Assembly (NCBI RefSeq): GCF_040427915.1 | Contig: NZ_JBETXJ010000002.1 | Location: 1,054,001-1,118,000, forward strand | From: Gardnerella vaginalis | GTDB taxonomy: Bacteria; Actinomycetota; Actinomycetes; Actinomycetales; Bifidobacteriaceae | DNA length: 64,000 bases | Reading direction: 5' to 3' | Shown here: positions 49,220 to 58,901 of the stretch, piece after piece | Layout: each line of letters starts with the position of its first letter | Numbering within the stretch: the first letter of the stretch is position 1 | Notes under the pieces: generated by a model | Database searches by the model: none | Told to the model about the DNA's origin: nothing | What the model saw: the letters and a program-made list of their open reading frames with translations, nothing else | Translations under genes and position numbers: made by a program

Positions 49220-50668
49220 ATGAATAGTAGTGCTGAAACGAAGCCTGAAGCTCGTTGCAAATTTGGCAGGTTACTTAGTTTTGCAATTCGAGTAGCGCGT
49301 TTTGCTGCAGCCTCTATTGTTCTTGGCATTCTTATCGGCTTAGGTGCAACAGTTCTTACGTTTATTCTTTATGCAGTACAATGCCTTGCCTTTGGCTCAA
49401 TTGAATCTGCTAAAAATACTGTATTTTCATCTCTTCCTTGGTATCGCTACGTGCTATCTTGCACAATTGCTATGACTGTTGCTGCACTAGCTTGGTATTT
49501 GTTGAGAAAAAGGGAGAGCCCTCCTAGAATTGTTACCATTCCGCAAGCTGTTAGCGGAAGTAAAATGCCAATTTTTTCTACTATTGCACATGTTTTGCTG
49601 CAAATCGGCATTGTTGGTTCTGGAATTTCAATTGGAAGGGAAGTAGCTCCGCGAGAATTAGCTGCAATGATTGCTCAGCGTTACAGCCGTATTTTTCATG
49701 TGTCTTCTAAAACTCAGCACATACTCGTTGCGTCTGCTGCAGGTGCTGGTTTGGCTGCAGTGTATCACGCGCCTTTAGCTGGCACTGTGCTTTCTTTAGG
49801 TTTGCTTAGTAAAACTCAAGGTTTTGGTTTTTATGCGTGGCTAAATAGAGAAAATGGTTCTGTAATAGTTAATTCACTTAAAAATATTGCGCGCTCGGAG
49901 CGATTATATTGTTTGCCTTTTGCTCTTGTTATGAATTATGTTGCTACGTTTGTTGCTGAATTTTTATTGCATCATTCTAGATACTACAATATTTCGCAAT
50001 TTTCTTGCGTGATTTCTTGGCAAATCTGCGTTTTTGCTGTTGTTGTTGGTGCTGTGTGCGGCTTAGTTGGTTACATTTTTCGATCTGGCATTATTTGGTG
50101 TAGAACTCATGCTTTGCGTGGCGTACAAATGCTGTGTTTTATGCCTGTGGCTGGCTTAGTTATTGGTATTGCAGCTTGCTGGTTCCCGCATATTATGGGG
50201 AATGGTAGGTCGCTTTCTCAGCTTGCGTTTTCTGTATCTAGCTTTCCGTATCTGGCAGAAAATTCGCGTATTATGATTATTTTGTTGCTTCTTGCAATTA
50301 TGAAAATGCTTGCGACTTTGCTTGTTTTGCGCTACGGTGCCTCTGGAGGCGTTTTGCAGCCGAGCATTTCGACTGGCGCTTGCTTTGGTGTGATTTTATA
50401 CGCTATTTTTTCAACGTCTGGTTTTTTGCAAGTTTTTGATATTTCGCAAGTTTCCGCAATTTCTGTATCTATTATTGGCGCTGCTTCTTTACTTGCGTCT
50501 TCTAGAAAAGCTCCGATTATGGCGTGGCTTCTAGTTGCTGAATTAGTAAACGCACCGTTTGCGTTAATTTGTCTTATGCTATTGGCGGTGATTGTGTCTA
50601 ATTGCGTAGCTAATTGTGTTGAGCGCTTTATTTCGCATTTTTGTTTTGCGGTCACGCGCACACGATAG
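49220..50668 (+). CDS. ClC-family chloride channel or transporter
   Basis: About 482 residues with some ten to eleven hydrophobic helices. ClC signature regions are present in altered form: GSGISIGREVAPRELA (canonical GSGIP and GREGP) and GASGGVLQPSISTGACFG (canonical GxFxP). The gating Glu in GRE is kept, which fits proton/anion exchange, but the Pro of GREGP is displaced. The ion (chloride, fluoride or other) is not certain. ATG 49220 is favoured over TTG 49208, but no good ribosome site is visible. It sits between tig and clpP1, both unrelated in function. Confidence 0.85.
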   Translation: MNSSAETKPEARCKFGRLLSFAIRVARFAAASIVLGILIGLGATVLTFILYAVQCLAFGSIESAKNTVFSSLPWYRYVLSCTIAMTVAALAWYLLRKRESPPRIVTIPQAVSGSKMPIFSTIAHVLLQIGIVGSGISIGREVAPRELAAMIAQRYSRIFHVSSKTQHILVASAAGAGLAAVYHAPLAGTVLSLGLLSKTQGFGFYAWLNRENGSVIVNSLKNIARSERLYCLPFALVMNYVATFVAEFLLHHSRYYNISQFSCVISWQICVFAVVVGAVCGLVGYIFRSGIIWCRTHALRGVQMLCFMPVAGLVIGIAACWFPHIMGNGRSLSQLAFSVSSFPYLAENSRIMIILLLLAIMKMLATLLVLRYGASGGVLQPSISTGACFGVILYAIFSTSGFLQVFDISQVSAISVSIIGAASLLASSRKAPIMAWLLVAELVNAPFALICLMLLAVIVSNCVANCVERFISHFCFAVTRTR

Positions 50669-50703
50669 TCTAGATGTATTCAAAATGTTTGTAAGGAGAT
50701 AAG

Positions 50704-51315
50704 GTGACTGAGCTGTTTACGGCTTCTCCCGCTATGCAAGAAGGGGAGCCACAAAATCCAACGGATTCGATTTTTAATCAACTTTTAAAGGATCGTATTA
50801 TTTGGCTTGGTTCTGAAGTCAAGGATGAAAATGCTAATATCATCTGTGCTCAGATGCTTATGCTAGCTGCGCAAGATCCTAAAAAAGATATTTGGCTTTA
50901 TATTAATTCGCCTGGAGGTTCTATTACCGCTGGAATGGCGATTTATGATACTATGCAGCTTATTGAGCCAGATGTGGCTACTATTGCTGTAGGAATGGCT
51001 GCTTCTATGGGTCAGTTCTTACTAAGCTCTGGTACCCCTGGTAAGCGTTTTATTACATCTCATGCACGTGTTCTTATGCACCAGCCTTCTGGTGGCGTTG
51101 GCGGTACTGCAACTGATGTGCGTATTAATGCTGAGTTAATTATGGATATGAAGAAGACTCTTTCTGAGCTTACTGCGCAGCAGACTGGTCATACAGTTGA
51201 AGAAATTTACCGTGACAATGAGTATGATCATTGGTTTACTGCGCAGCAGGCTTTGGAGTATGGTTTTGTGGATAAGATTGTCACCACTCCAGCTTCTATG
51301 CGTGGGGAGGAGTGA
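50704..51315 (+). CDS. clpP1: ATP-dependent Clp protease proteolytic subunit 1
   Basis: Serine protease subunit, 203 residues. Catalytic Ser is in [15 protein letters not shown] and His in [12 protein letters not shown]; the Asp lies in the following helix region. The start is GTG 50704 with AAGGAGA ahead. clpP2 begins 6 bases after its stop. In Actinobacteria ClpP1 and ClpP2 assemble together into a mixed tetradecamer that works with ClpX or ClpC. Confidence 0.96.
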   Translation: MTELFTASPAMQEGEPQNPTDSIFNQLLKDRIIWLGSEVKDENANIICAQMLMLAAQDPKKDIWLYINSPGGSITAGMAIYDTMQLIEPDVATIAVGMAASMGQFLLSSGTPGKRFITSHARVLMHQPSGGVGGTATDVRINAELIMDMKKTLSELTAQQTGHTVEEIYRDNEYDHWFTAQQALEYGFVDKIVTTPASMRGEE

Positions 51316-51321
51316 TTTTAT

Positions 51322-51990
51322 ATGGCAAGTGAAGAAGCAAAGTTTGTTGCACGCGCCCAGCGCTTGGGTGGATTTGGTCAGACCAGTGGTGTGTTTACGA
51401 ATCGTTATGTTTTGCCTCAATTTGGCGAGCAGACTCCTTATGGTATGAAGACTCAAGATCCGTACACTAAGCTTTTTGAAGATCGTATTATTTTCATGGG
51501 TGTGCAAGTTGATGACACTTCCGCTGATGACATTATGGCTCAGCTTTTGGTTCTAGAAAGCATGGATCCAAACAGGGATGTAATGATGTACATTAACTCT
51601 CCAGGCGGTTCTATGACAGCTATGACGGCAATTTACGACACTATGCAGTATATTAAGCCAGATGTTCAAACGGTGTGCTTAGGGCAAGCTGCTTCGGCTG
51701 CTGCGATTTTGCTTGCAGCTGGTGCTGCTGGTAAGCGTATGATTCTGCCAAATGCTCGTGTTCTTATTCATCAGCCTGCTATGGGTCAGGATTTTGGTAA
51801 GGCTACTGAGATAGAGCTTCAGGCTAAGGAAATGTTGCGTTTGCGTGAATGGTTGGAATCCACTCTTGCAAAGCATACTGGTCAGGATATTGAGCGTATT
51901 CGTAAAGATATTGAAGTGGATACTATTCTTACAGCTCCTCAGGCTAAAGAATACGGTATGGTAGATGAAGTTCTTGAACATAGATCTTAA
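51322..51990 (+). CDS. clpP2: ATP-dependent Clp protease proteolytic subunit 2
   Basis: 222 residues, paralogous to the gene just upstream. Catalytic Ser is in CLGQAASAAAILLAAG and His in NARVLIHQPAMGQ. The N terminus is about 20 residues longer than in ClpP1 (MASEEAKFVARAQRLGG). GGGAGGAGTG at the end of clpP1 serves as the ribosome site, so translation is coupled. A strong terminator follows. Confidence 0.96.
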   Translation: MASEEAKFVARAQRLGGFGQTSGVFTNRYVLPQFGEQTPYGMKTQDPYTKLFEDRIIFMGVQVDDTSADDIMAQLLVLESMDPNRDVMMYINSPGGSMTAMTAIYDTMQYIKPDVQTVCLGQAASAAAILLAAGAAGKRMILPNARVLIHQPAMGQDFGKATEIELQAKEMLRLREWLESTLAKHTGQDIERIRKDIEVDTILTAPQAKEYGMVDEVLEHRS

Positions 51991-52025
51991 GAGTTTTTAC
52001 TTTTTAGATTTTTATGTTTTAGCTG

Positions 52026-52059
52026 CAACCCCTGGCGACACGCCAGGGGTTGTGTTTTT
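52026..52059 (+). terminator. Terminator after clpP2
   Basis: Perfect 12-bp stem CAACCCCTGGCG / CGCCAGGGGTTG with a 3-base loop, followed by TGTTTTTG. Confidence 0.93.
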
Positions 52060-52128
52060 GTGAATATGGTTGTATATTAGTCAAGTTGCCGAAAACAAGG
52101 GAACGATTTCCTAAGGCTTCGGAAACAT

Positions 52129-52202
52129 GCGCCAGTAGCCCAACGGATTAGAGCATCTGACTACGGATCAGAAGGTTGCAGGTTCGAATCCTGTCTGGCG
52201 CA
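52129..52202 (+). tRNA. tRNA-Arg (anticodon ACG)
   Basis: 74 bases folding as a full cloverleaf. Acceptor GCGCCAG pairs with CTGGCGC, with discriminator A. The anticodon loop is CTACGGA with ACG at 52163-52165. The T loop is GGTTCGAATCC. CCA is not encoded. ACG is normally modified to ICG by TadA and reads the CGN codons other than CGG. Confidence 0.96.
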
Positions 52203-52209
52203 CAGGTGG

Positions 52210-52238
52210 CGCGGTGATTTTCACCGCGTTTTTTTTTT
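52210..52238 (+). terminator. Terminator after tRNA-Arg
   Basis: Perfect stem CGCGGTGA / TCACCGCG with a 3-base loop and a run of ten T bases. Confidence 0.95.
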
Positions 52239-52288
52239 ATTTAGTTTTCCGCTTATCCCGCTTAACGCATACTAAATCACATTGTGTA

Positions 52289-52332
52289 TAAAAAAACGAG
52301 GAACAAATCCAACATTGGGAGCGTTCCTCGTT
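52289..52332 (-). terminator. Terminator after the HU gene
   Basis: Minus-strand stem AACGAGGAAC / GTTCCTCGTT with an 18-base loop, followed by seven T bases. Confidence 0.9.
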
Positions 52333-52363
52333 TGCTTGTAAGTCTTACGCTTATCGTTTAAAC

Positions 52364-52645
52364 CTACTCAGTAACTGCCTTCTTGAGCAAAGAACCAGCG
52401 GAGATTCTAACACCGTAAGATGCAGGAATCTTAATGGTTTCGCCAGTGCGTGGGTTGCGGCCAGTGCGCTCAGCGCGCTTTACACGCTCAGCGGAGAACA
52501 GACCAGTGAGCTTCAAGCCTTCACCAGACTGTAAAGCCTCAACGAACACATCCTGGAATGCGTTGACAGCGGCCTCGGCCTGTGCCTTGGTAAGGTTGGA
52601 CTTCTGAGCGATCTTCGAAACGAGATCAGACTTGTTGTATGCCAT
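52364..52645 (-). CDS. hup: DNA-binding protein HU
   Basis: Small nucleoid protein of 93 residues that bends and compacts DNA. The helical body is MAYNKSDLVSKIAQKSNLTK. The DNA-contacting arm GRNPRTGETIKIPASYGVRI follows, with the conserved Arg-Asn-Pro. AAGGA precedes ATG 52645; the longer frame reaching 52681 is not supported. It has its own terminator. The 250 bases upstream (52682-52931) hold no gene. Confidence 0.95.
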   Translation of the reverse strand: MAYNKSDLVSKIAQKSNLTKAQAEAAVNAFQDVFVEALQSGEGLKLTGLFSAERVKRAERTGRNPRTGETIKIPASYGVRISAGSLLKKAVTE

Positions 52646-52931
52646 ACAAGCATCCTTTGTGTTAGGGGCCTTCTCTTCCAAAGACCACTTTCACTCATAG
52701 ATATTAATACATTTTCCCTACAAATGCGCGGTTTTTCGCCGTTTTTCCAAGATTTTTTTACGATTTTTTAGATTTTTTTCTTGATAAAATACTTTAAAAT
52801 CGTAGAAATGCCTTATATAGGATTATTTATACTATTATCAACTAAATAATCTTCTATTAAGAGAGTTGATTTTCAAGATTTTAAGTAGACCATACTAAGC
52901 TGTTTAGCTTTTTAAGCATAAGTTATATGGT

Positions 52932-55367
52932 CTAAACTAATCCGCGGTTACTAAGACTTTTCATAGCAAAAGCACCTATTGGTATTCTTAGCCAGTAGAA
53001 CATGAGTCTGTAAAGTAGGGTAGCAGATAATGCGATAGTTGGATGAATTCCAACTGAGGTAAAAGCAAAAGTAAGTGAAGCTTCAACAGCTCCCAATCCA
53101 CCTGGTGTAGGAACAGCAGAACCAGCGGTATTGGCAACTAGGAACAGTAGCACTGTTTCCCAAGGATTTGCATAGTAGCCGAAAGCAAGAAGAGCTACCC
53201 AATATCCTAGTCCTGTTGCAAAAACAAGAATAAGACCGCCTACAGTGCCTTTAATGAGCTGTTTAGGACTACTTATTAGCTCTTTAATCTGTTTACCATA
53301 ATCTGAAAGAATAGGAAGATATCTTTTACGTATAAATTTTCGAATAGGTGTAATAATCATAAAAGTGCATATGATTAGCGTTACTATTCCTATTACTGTT
53401 ATGAGCATGTGTGTAGGAATCATTCCAGAAAGCACATTTTTACCAGTAAAAATGCCTACGCAGAACATAACTAAAGCTGTAACAAGTGCTTGTAAAAGCC
53501 AAACTGCACTTGTAATGGCTGTGGCTTGAGCAGCCGAATACCCATTCTTTTTTATAATTTGCATGTTCACAAATGCTGGTCCAACGCCAGCTGGCATGGA
53601 AACAGCTGTAAATCCAGAAGCAGCTTGTGATGTAAACAGAACGCCAGCAGAAGGGCGTGAATCGTCCATAAAAGATCCAACTGTAATCGCAGAACCTACC
53701 CAAGCTAGCAAGCTGAACGCAAAGCATAATAGAACCATTAATGTATCCGCGCGTTTAAGAGCAGATACAATTTCTTGAGGATGCCACTGTGTTGCAATAG
53801 CAGCCAGAGCTGCAACAATAAGAATCAGCGTAACGAAGAATCTAATATTAAAACGAGCTAATCGCACCGTATCATAATCTTCGTCATCTGTGTGCTCGCA
53901 TACCTTTTCACCTAGCTTAGTTTTAAGTTCTTCAAACAATTTCTTATTCCAAGACGTTAATGCTCTAGTTGATGAAGGAATTGCAGCTTTTTGCATAAAA
54001 GGCATTATTTGAGCTAGTTTATCTGCGCCCCAAGTATTCATAGCAGCTTCTATAGCGCTACTTGTATCAATGCATGTTGCGATTATTGATAAAAGTTGTA
54101 CTTTGTCTAAAGCAATATTGGTGTCGTCACTAGCCACATCGCCATTTTGCCATCCTGCAATAACTGGAGTTCCATCTTCTAGTCTTGCAAGTGTTTCTGG
54201 GCTTATTCTTCTATGTGTTATTCCTCGATTGTTTGCAATATCGAGGTAGCGCATAAGTCTTTCCGCATCTTTAATTGTAAGTGTGTTTAAATTGCATGGC
54301 ACAAGTACATTATCGGTGTGGAATACCATTATTGAAGATTTTCCACAATCTGTTACTCCATAAACGTTTGCTGTAGCTAAGTGCAAGCTTCTAAGAACGA
54401 GAAGCATTGAAAGATGATGATGTATGGAGTGCCTTGCAGAACGATCTCGTCTAACTGGTATATCTATTAGCTTAATCCATTGCCATAGCTGATTTAGATA
54501 TCCTGGCAAGTGAACCTGATTATCTAGAACCGAAATTACGTATCTTGTTCCATGAATATCAATCGCATCGTATAGCCTTGAATTTTCAATAAGATCGTCA
54601 TCAAGGCTAGATTTCAGAACACCATTATGGTCTGTAGTTAGTGTACGTCTGTTTAATTGAACAAGATGAGTAATTCCAATATTTTCTAATGCGTCAACTA
54701 TATCTTTTCCCCAAGCACCTTTGCTGCGAGTGCCTTTAATAAATCTGATTATTGTACCTATGGCGCGACCAATACACCAAGATGTTAAAACTCCTGTTAG
54801 TGAATGCCACGATGTGACTATTAGTATAGGTGAAGCAATTATTAATGCTTTCCAAGATATTCTTACGACTTTACTATCTCGTCTAGGTCCACTAACGGTT
54901 AAAAAAGCAACTATTACAGCGTATATGTCTGGCAATAATTCAGTACCGTGACTGCTGGAAATTGAGTTAAATGATGTAAATAGTGGAGCATTATTTAAAG
55001 CAGTGAGAAGATAAGAAATATACCATACTAGCGGATATGTTAATAGCAAGGTTAGTGTAGATATCGTTGTGTCAATCCAACGCCTTGCATTGATCATAGA
55101 AATTACTACGCTAGCTACGATGGCGATTGTAATTGCTTGCTGGAAAAGAGAAGATGGTAATCCAGTTACAATCCACACAATAATTTTTCCAGCGTTTTTT
55201 GCATCGTGTTCTACGCCTGCGGTTGTGCCAGAAAAACACATTGTAAACAGTACAACCGCAGTCCCTAATGCAAGAGATATAATCGCGTAAATCAAGTCAG
55301 CCCAATTACGAACTAATTTAGGCCTCGTGTCATTAATAACCAAATTTTCTTCTACTTGCGATTGCAT
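52932..55367 (-). CDS. Large membrane protein: kinase-like middle domain plus flippase-like (LPG synthase TM) domain
   Basis: About 811 residues. The first 220 hold six or so TM helices. The middle (about 225 to 490) is cytoplasmic and kinase-like: GITHRRISPETLARL near residue 385 aligns with a catalytic loop but has Arg where the HRD Asp should be. Later AGWQNGD stands where DFG would be. Residues about 510 to 811 form a flippase-like domain with many TM helices, including SMPAGVGPAFVNM and GGLGAVEASLTFAF, in the style of the lysylphosphatidylglycerol synthase TM family. The start is ATG 55367 or GTG 55373. It is probably a lipid-linked transporter with a regulatory pseudokinase; the substrate is unknown. 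Confidence 0.75.
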   Translation of the reverse strand: MQSQVEENLVINDTRPKLVRNWADLIYAIISLALGTAVVLFTMCFSGTTAGVEHDAKNAGKIIVWIVTGLPSSLFQQAITIAIVASVVISMINARRWIDTTISTLTLLLTYPLVWYISYLLTALNNAPLFTSFNSISSSHGTELLPDIYAVIVAFLTVSGPRRDSKVVRISWKALIIASPILIVTSWHSLTGVLTSWCIGRAIGTIIRFIKGTRSKGAWGKDIVDALENIGITHLVQLNRRTLTTDHNGVLKSSLDDDLIENSRLYDAIDIHGTRYVISVLDNQVHLPGYLNQLWQWIKLIDIPVRRDRSARHSIHHHLSMLLVLRSLHLATANVYGVTDCGKSSIMVFHTDNVLVPCNLNTLTIKDAERLMRYLDIANNRGITHRRISPETLARLEDGTPVIAGWQNGDVASDDTNIALDKVQLLSIIATCIDTSSAIEAAMNTWGADKLAQIMPFMQKAAIPSSTRALTSWNKKLFEELKTKLGEKVCEHTDDEDYDTVRLARFNIRFFVTLILIVAALAAIATQWHPQEIVSALKRADTLMVLLCFAFSLLAWVGSAITVGSFMDDSRPSAGVLFTSQAASGFTAVSMPAGVGPAFVNMQIIKKNGYSAAQATAITSAVWLLQALVTALVMFCVGIFTGKNVLSGMIPTHMLITVIGIVTLIICTFMIITPIRKFIRKRYLPILSDYGKQIKELISSPKQLIKGTVGGLILVFATGLGYWVALLAFGYYANPWETVLLFLVANTAGSAVPTPGGLGAVEASLTFAFTSVGIHPTIALSATLLYRLMFYWLRIPIGAFAMKSLSNRGLV

Positions 55368-55396
55368 AATCACACCGTTTATTTATTAAATAAAAT

Positions 55397-56839
55397 TTAT
55401 CGAATAAAATCAACTAGCCTAGATGCAATACCAGTATAAGATTCTGGTGTAAGAGCTTTTAACCTATTTGCTGTTTCTGTATCAAAGTTTCTAGAAGATA
55501 TAAACTTCTCAACATCTTGCCTAGAAATACTATGTCCGCGCATTAATTCTTTAACTTGCTCATATGGGCGTTCCATTCCTTCTACGCCAGCAATTTCTTG
55601 AGCTCTCATAGCAGTTTGGATTGGTTCTCCAAGAACTTCCCAGTTGCTGTTAAGCTCTTCACTCATCATTTGCGTGTTTGGATGAATCGACTTTAAGCCT
55701 CCAAGAAGATTGTTTAAAGCAAGAAGAGCGTAGCCAAATGCGGATCCAACGTTTCGTTGAGTAGTTGAATCCGTTAAGTCTCGCTGCCAACGGCTTTCGG
55801 TAAGAGTTGCGCAAAGAGTGTCGAAAAGTGCGCAAGAAATCTCAAGATTTGCTTCCGCGTTTTCAAATCGAATAGGATTCACTTTATGAGGCATTGTGGA
55901 AGATCCAGTAGCGCCTTTAACAGGAACTTGCACAAAAACGCCGCGAGAAATGTACATCCACACGTCTACAGCAAGATTGTGAAGAATATGGTTAATATGA
56001 CTTACTGTGCTGTAAAGCTCTGCTTGCCAATCGTGACTTTCGATTTGCGTTGTAAGAGGATTGAAGCAAAGACCCATTCTATTTTCTACGAATTCTTTAG
56101 AAACGCTAAGCCAATCGACATTAGGGAAAGCTGCAAGGTGAGCGCCAAAAGTTCCAGTAGCACCGTTTATTTTTCCAAGATATTCTTGGCAGCTAAGGTG
56201 TTTTAGCTGTCGATTTAGCCTGTAAACAAACACGGCAAGCTCTTTACCTAAAGTTGTAGGAGTGGCAGGCTGACCGTGAGTGAGCGATAGCATTGGCATA
56301 TCTCTATACTCTTGTGCTTTTTGAGTTAAGTAATCAACAATAGCTTTCAAATTTGGCGTGTATACGTTTTCAACCGCATTTTTTACACACCTAGCTATAG
56401 AAAGATTGTTTATATCTTCACTCGTGCATGCAAAATGAACTAATGTTTTAAGATTGCTAAGCTGGGTTTTATGCCCTAATACTTGCTCTGCTTTGTCTAA
56501 CTCGTCGTCAATGTAGTATTCAACAGCTTTAACGTCGTGATGTGTTATAGCTTCGTGAGCTGCATGGCGTTTTATTCCTTCTGCTCCAAAATTTTCTGGA
56601 ATTGCACGCAAATAATCGCATTCTTCATCTGTTAAAGGATTTACGCCGTCTACAATGGTTTTGAATCCATTTCCCTTGTATCCGTTTGCTAAAAGTATCA
56701 TCCATTCAACCTCTACGCGCATGCGCTCGCGGTTTAAGGCTGGTTCGCTTAGAAATTCTACAAGATCAACAGTTTGATTGTGGTATCTTCCGTCTAGCGG
56801 AGTCAAAGCAATAGCAGGGCAAATATCAGTAAGCTTCAT
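55397..56839 (-). CDS. purB: Adenylosuccinate lyase
   Basis: Cleaves SAICAR and adenylosuccinate in purine synthesis. 480 residues. The fumarase/lyase superfamily signature is GSSTMPHKVNP. Other blocks are SLTHGQPATPTTLGKELA and the N-terminal ALTPLDGRYHNQ. The length and motif order fit the bacterial (E. coli-type) PurB. It starts on the minus strand directly downstream of the hydrolase gene's end and is followed by the flippase-like gene. Confidence 0.96.
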   Translation of the reverse strand: MKLTDICPAIALTPLDGRYHNQTVDLVEFLSEPALNRERMRVEVEWMILLANGYKGNGFKTIVDGVNPLTDEECDYLRAIPENFGAEGIKRHAAHEAITHHDVKAVEYYIDDELDKAEQVLGHKTQLSNLKTLVHFACTSEDINNLSIARCVKNAVENVYTPNLKAIVDYLTQKAQEYRDMPMLSLTHGQPATPTTLGKELAVFVYRLNRQLKHLSCQEYLGKINGATGTFGAHLAAFPNVDWLSVSKEFVENRMGLCFNPLTTQIESHDWQAELYSTVSHINHILHNLAVDVWMYISRGVFVQVPVKGATGSSTMPHKVNPIRFENAEANLEISCALFDTLCATLTESRWQRDLTDSTTQRNVGSAFGYALLALNNLLGGLKSIHPNTQMMSEELNSNWEVLGEPIQTAMRAQEIAGVEGMERPYEQVKELMRGHSISRQDVEKFISSRNFDTETANRLKALTPESYTGIASRLVDFIR

Positions 56840-56908
56840 ACTTTAAAGGTTACAGCATGGCATGAAACTACTAGGTGTTTTGGGTGGTTATTAGTTACTG
56901 GCTCATAG

Positions 56909-58579
56909 TTAATTGCTCATAATTCCTTGCCATAGTGTTGTTTCTTCTAATTCGTCACCTAGTGTTTTTCTAAAATGCTCTTCTTGCATTCGTATTTCTT
57001 TAGATCCAAGTTGATGAGCGTCTTCATAAGCTGCTTTATGATAATTCAAATCATGCGTGAGTGTTCCTTCTTCTGGTACATTTTTTACTAATATTCCATC
57101 TTTTTCAAAAAGTTTTTCATTTTTATAACTTTTAGTTCTGTATTGTTTATTGTTTTTCTTATTATTTTCTTTATTTTTGTTTTGTGATTTTATTCTATTT
57201 GCAACAAGTGAATTGTATATTGCATTATGAGCTGTTTCAGGGGCTATTGTGGCATTGTGGGCAATAGCGCTTTTCTTTGCAGTTCCATGTATTGTAACCC
57301 AATTATTTCTATTTGGATTAGATGCGCCATCTAATGTAGGAACTAGTTCGTCTTCCATTTCTATGCTTGTGACCCAAGTTTTATTTGGTATTGGATGGTT
57401 TGCTATTGGAGATCCAGCAGTTACGACGTGTTTTATGTTGTATTGTTTTGAGTAATCGCTAGCTATGCTTGCAGCTACAATTCCTCCTTGTGAATGTCCA
57501 ATAAGAATAACTGAGTCTTTTGCTTTAATTCCGCTTTTCCTCATGGCTTCTATAACCATTCTTGTGCTGTCTGCATTTTGTCTTACGTTTTTAGAACTAC
57601 TCATAACTTCTGCGTTTTGTGGCCATCCAAAAGGAGATTTTGGTTTGCCATCTGTTCCAGGTATTGTAACAAGCCAAGATATGCTACCGTCTTTTTTCTT
57701 AAAGCGTTGTATTGCTATTGTTGCTGCATCTGCGTTTATTTTAGGCGGTTTTACGCCAAGGTTTCCATTTGAAAGATCTGTTAGATTTCCAAGAGCTTGG
57801 CTAATATTACTTCCTCTGTAATGCAATATTTTTGAATATTCTCTGTGAGGTAATCTAATTTTTGTTACTTTAAGATTATTCCCTTGTTTTGCATCGTTGA
57901 TTTTTGCGCTAAACAAGCTTAATGCACTTGCAAGCTTAGAAACTGGATTGTTTGAATGCTTATTTGAATTTCTTTCTTGAATACTAGAAATAAAATGCAC
58001 AGGAATTCCCGTTACAGGGTTTATTAGAATATGTTTAGAAAATCCTCTAATAAAGCCTTGTTGAATTGATGCAGTTTCATGACTCCATTTAGAAAAGTTT
58101 TTCATACCGCTTTTTTGAGTCATATCTAAAAGTATGCTAAATCCTACGCTTGCAAAGAATGGTATTGCTGTAACAGGAAAGATACTTGTACCAATCGATA
58201 CAAGATTATCTAAGTTTTCTCTATTTTTGTATTCTGCGTTAGCATATAGATTATTGGCTCTGATTATTAGAGAAGATAATTCATCAAGTTTATTCGATAA
58301 CGATTCACATTGGCTTGATTTTATTCTGCATTCTGTAGGATCCAATATCGGTTGTAAAGAATCGTCATTAAAATATCCGTTAAAATTTTTGTTATTTTCA
58401 GAGAAAACAGACGATTTTTGGCTTTCAATCTGCATCGCAGCTTGCATCCAGCTTGTGCTTAACGAGTGGAAATCGTTGGATAGTTCTTGTAATCTTGCGG
58501 ATTTTGTTTTGTATTCGCTAGCATCAGCTACGCTAATGGTTTTTCCACCTGTTATTGTTGATTTAACTCTCCAAGGCAT
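56909..58579 (-). CDS. Large protein with coiled-coil N terminus and alpha/beta-hydrolase (lipase-like) C terminus
   Basis: About 556 residues. Residues 1 to about 125 are helical and hydrophilic, with repeated Ser/Leu heptad-like spacing and no signal peptide. A hydrophobic stretch (about 132 to 152) follows. The C-terminal half has the nucleophile elbow VILIGHSQGGIVAA near residue 363, an Asp in EMEDELVPTLDG and a His in APETAHNAIYNS, a plausible catalytic triad. The start is ATG 58579 with GGAGGTGAT overlapping the stop codon of the upstream WXG-like gene, so translation is coupled. The pairing recalls type VII secretion effectors with a small WXG partner, but no ESX ATPase is in the window. 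Confidence 0.72.
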   Translation of the reverse strand: MPWRVKSTITGGKTISVADASEYKTKSARLQELSNDFHSLSTSWMQAAMQIESQKSSVFSENNKNFNGYFNDDSLQPILDPTECRIKSSQCESLSNKLDELSSLIIRANNLYANAEYKNRENLDNLVSIGTSIFPVTAIPFFASVGFSILLDMTQKSGMKNFSKWSHETASIQQGFIRGFSKHILINPVTGIPVHFISSIQERNSNKHSNNPVSKLASALSLFSAKINDAKQGNNLKVTKIRLPHREYSKILHYRGSNISQALGNLTDLSNGNLGVKPPKINADAATIAIQRFKKKDGSISWLVTIPGTDGKPKSPFGWPQNAEVMSSSKNVRQNADSTRMVIEAMRKSGIKAKDSVILIGHSQGGIVAASIASDYSKQYNIKHVVTAGSPIANHPIPNKTWVTSIEMEDELVPTLDGASNPNRNNWVTIHGTAKKSAIAHNATIAPETAHNAIYNSLVANRIKSQNKNKENNKKNNKQYRTKSYKNEKLFEKDGILVKNVPEEGTLTHDLNYHKAAYEDAHQLGSKEIRMQEEHFRKTLGDELEETTLWQGIMSN

Positions 58580-58584
58580 TAAAA

Positions 58585-58785
58585 TCACCTCCATAAGTTG
58601 ATTTTTGAGTTAATAGAGCTAATTTCGCATGCTTTTTTGGCAACATTAAGCATTTCTTCATTGAACGCGTTTGCGGCTTTTCCATGCCAATCTTTAAGAG
58701 TATTTGAATGTGCTTCGCCAAGCACGCTGTTAGAGCATTGTTCTGTTCTTGCTATCAGCCAGTAGTAATTATTAAATGTATGCAT
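58585..58785 (-). CDS. Small WXG100-like protein
   Basis: 66 residues, mostly helical. The centre reads WHGKAANAF, close to the W-x-G-x-A-A-x-x-F pattern of WXG100 proteins. It is short for the family (about 100), and the N-terminal helix may be trimmed. Its stop overlaps the ribosome site of the downstream hydrolase. The start is ATG 58785; no ribosome site is seen, and a TAATAC about 6 bases upstream could give a leaderless message. Too short and divergent for a firm family call. Confidence 0.5.
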   Translation of the reverse strand: MHTFNNYYWLIARTEQCSNSVLGEAHSNTLKDWHGKAANAFNEEMLNVAKKACEISSINSKINLWR

Positions 58786-58901
58786 ACAAAGTATTACACA
58801 CAATGTTTTTTAAATAGTCACGAAAAATCTTTTAATGTGGTTAAAGGTTCCAAAATGTTGAAATATAAGGGTTTATTCTATTAGATATTTTTTTATTACC
58901 T

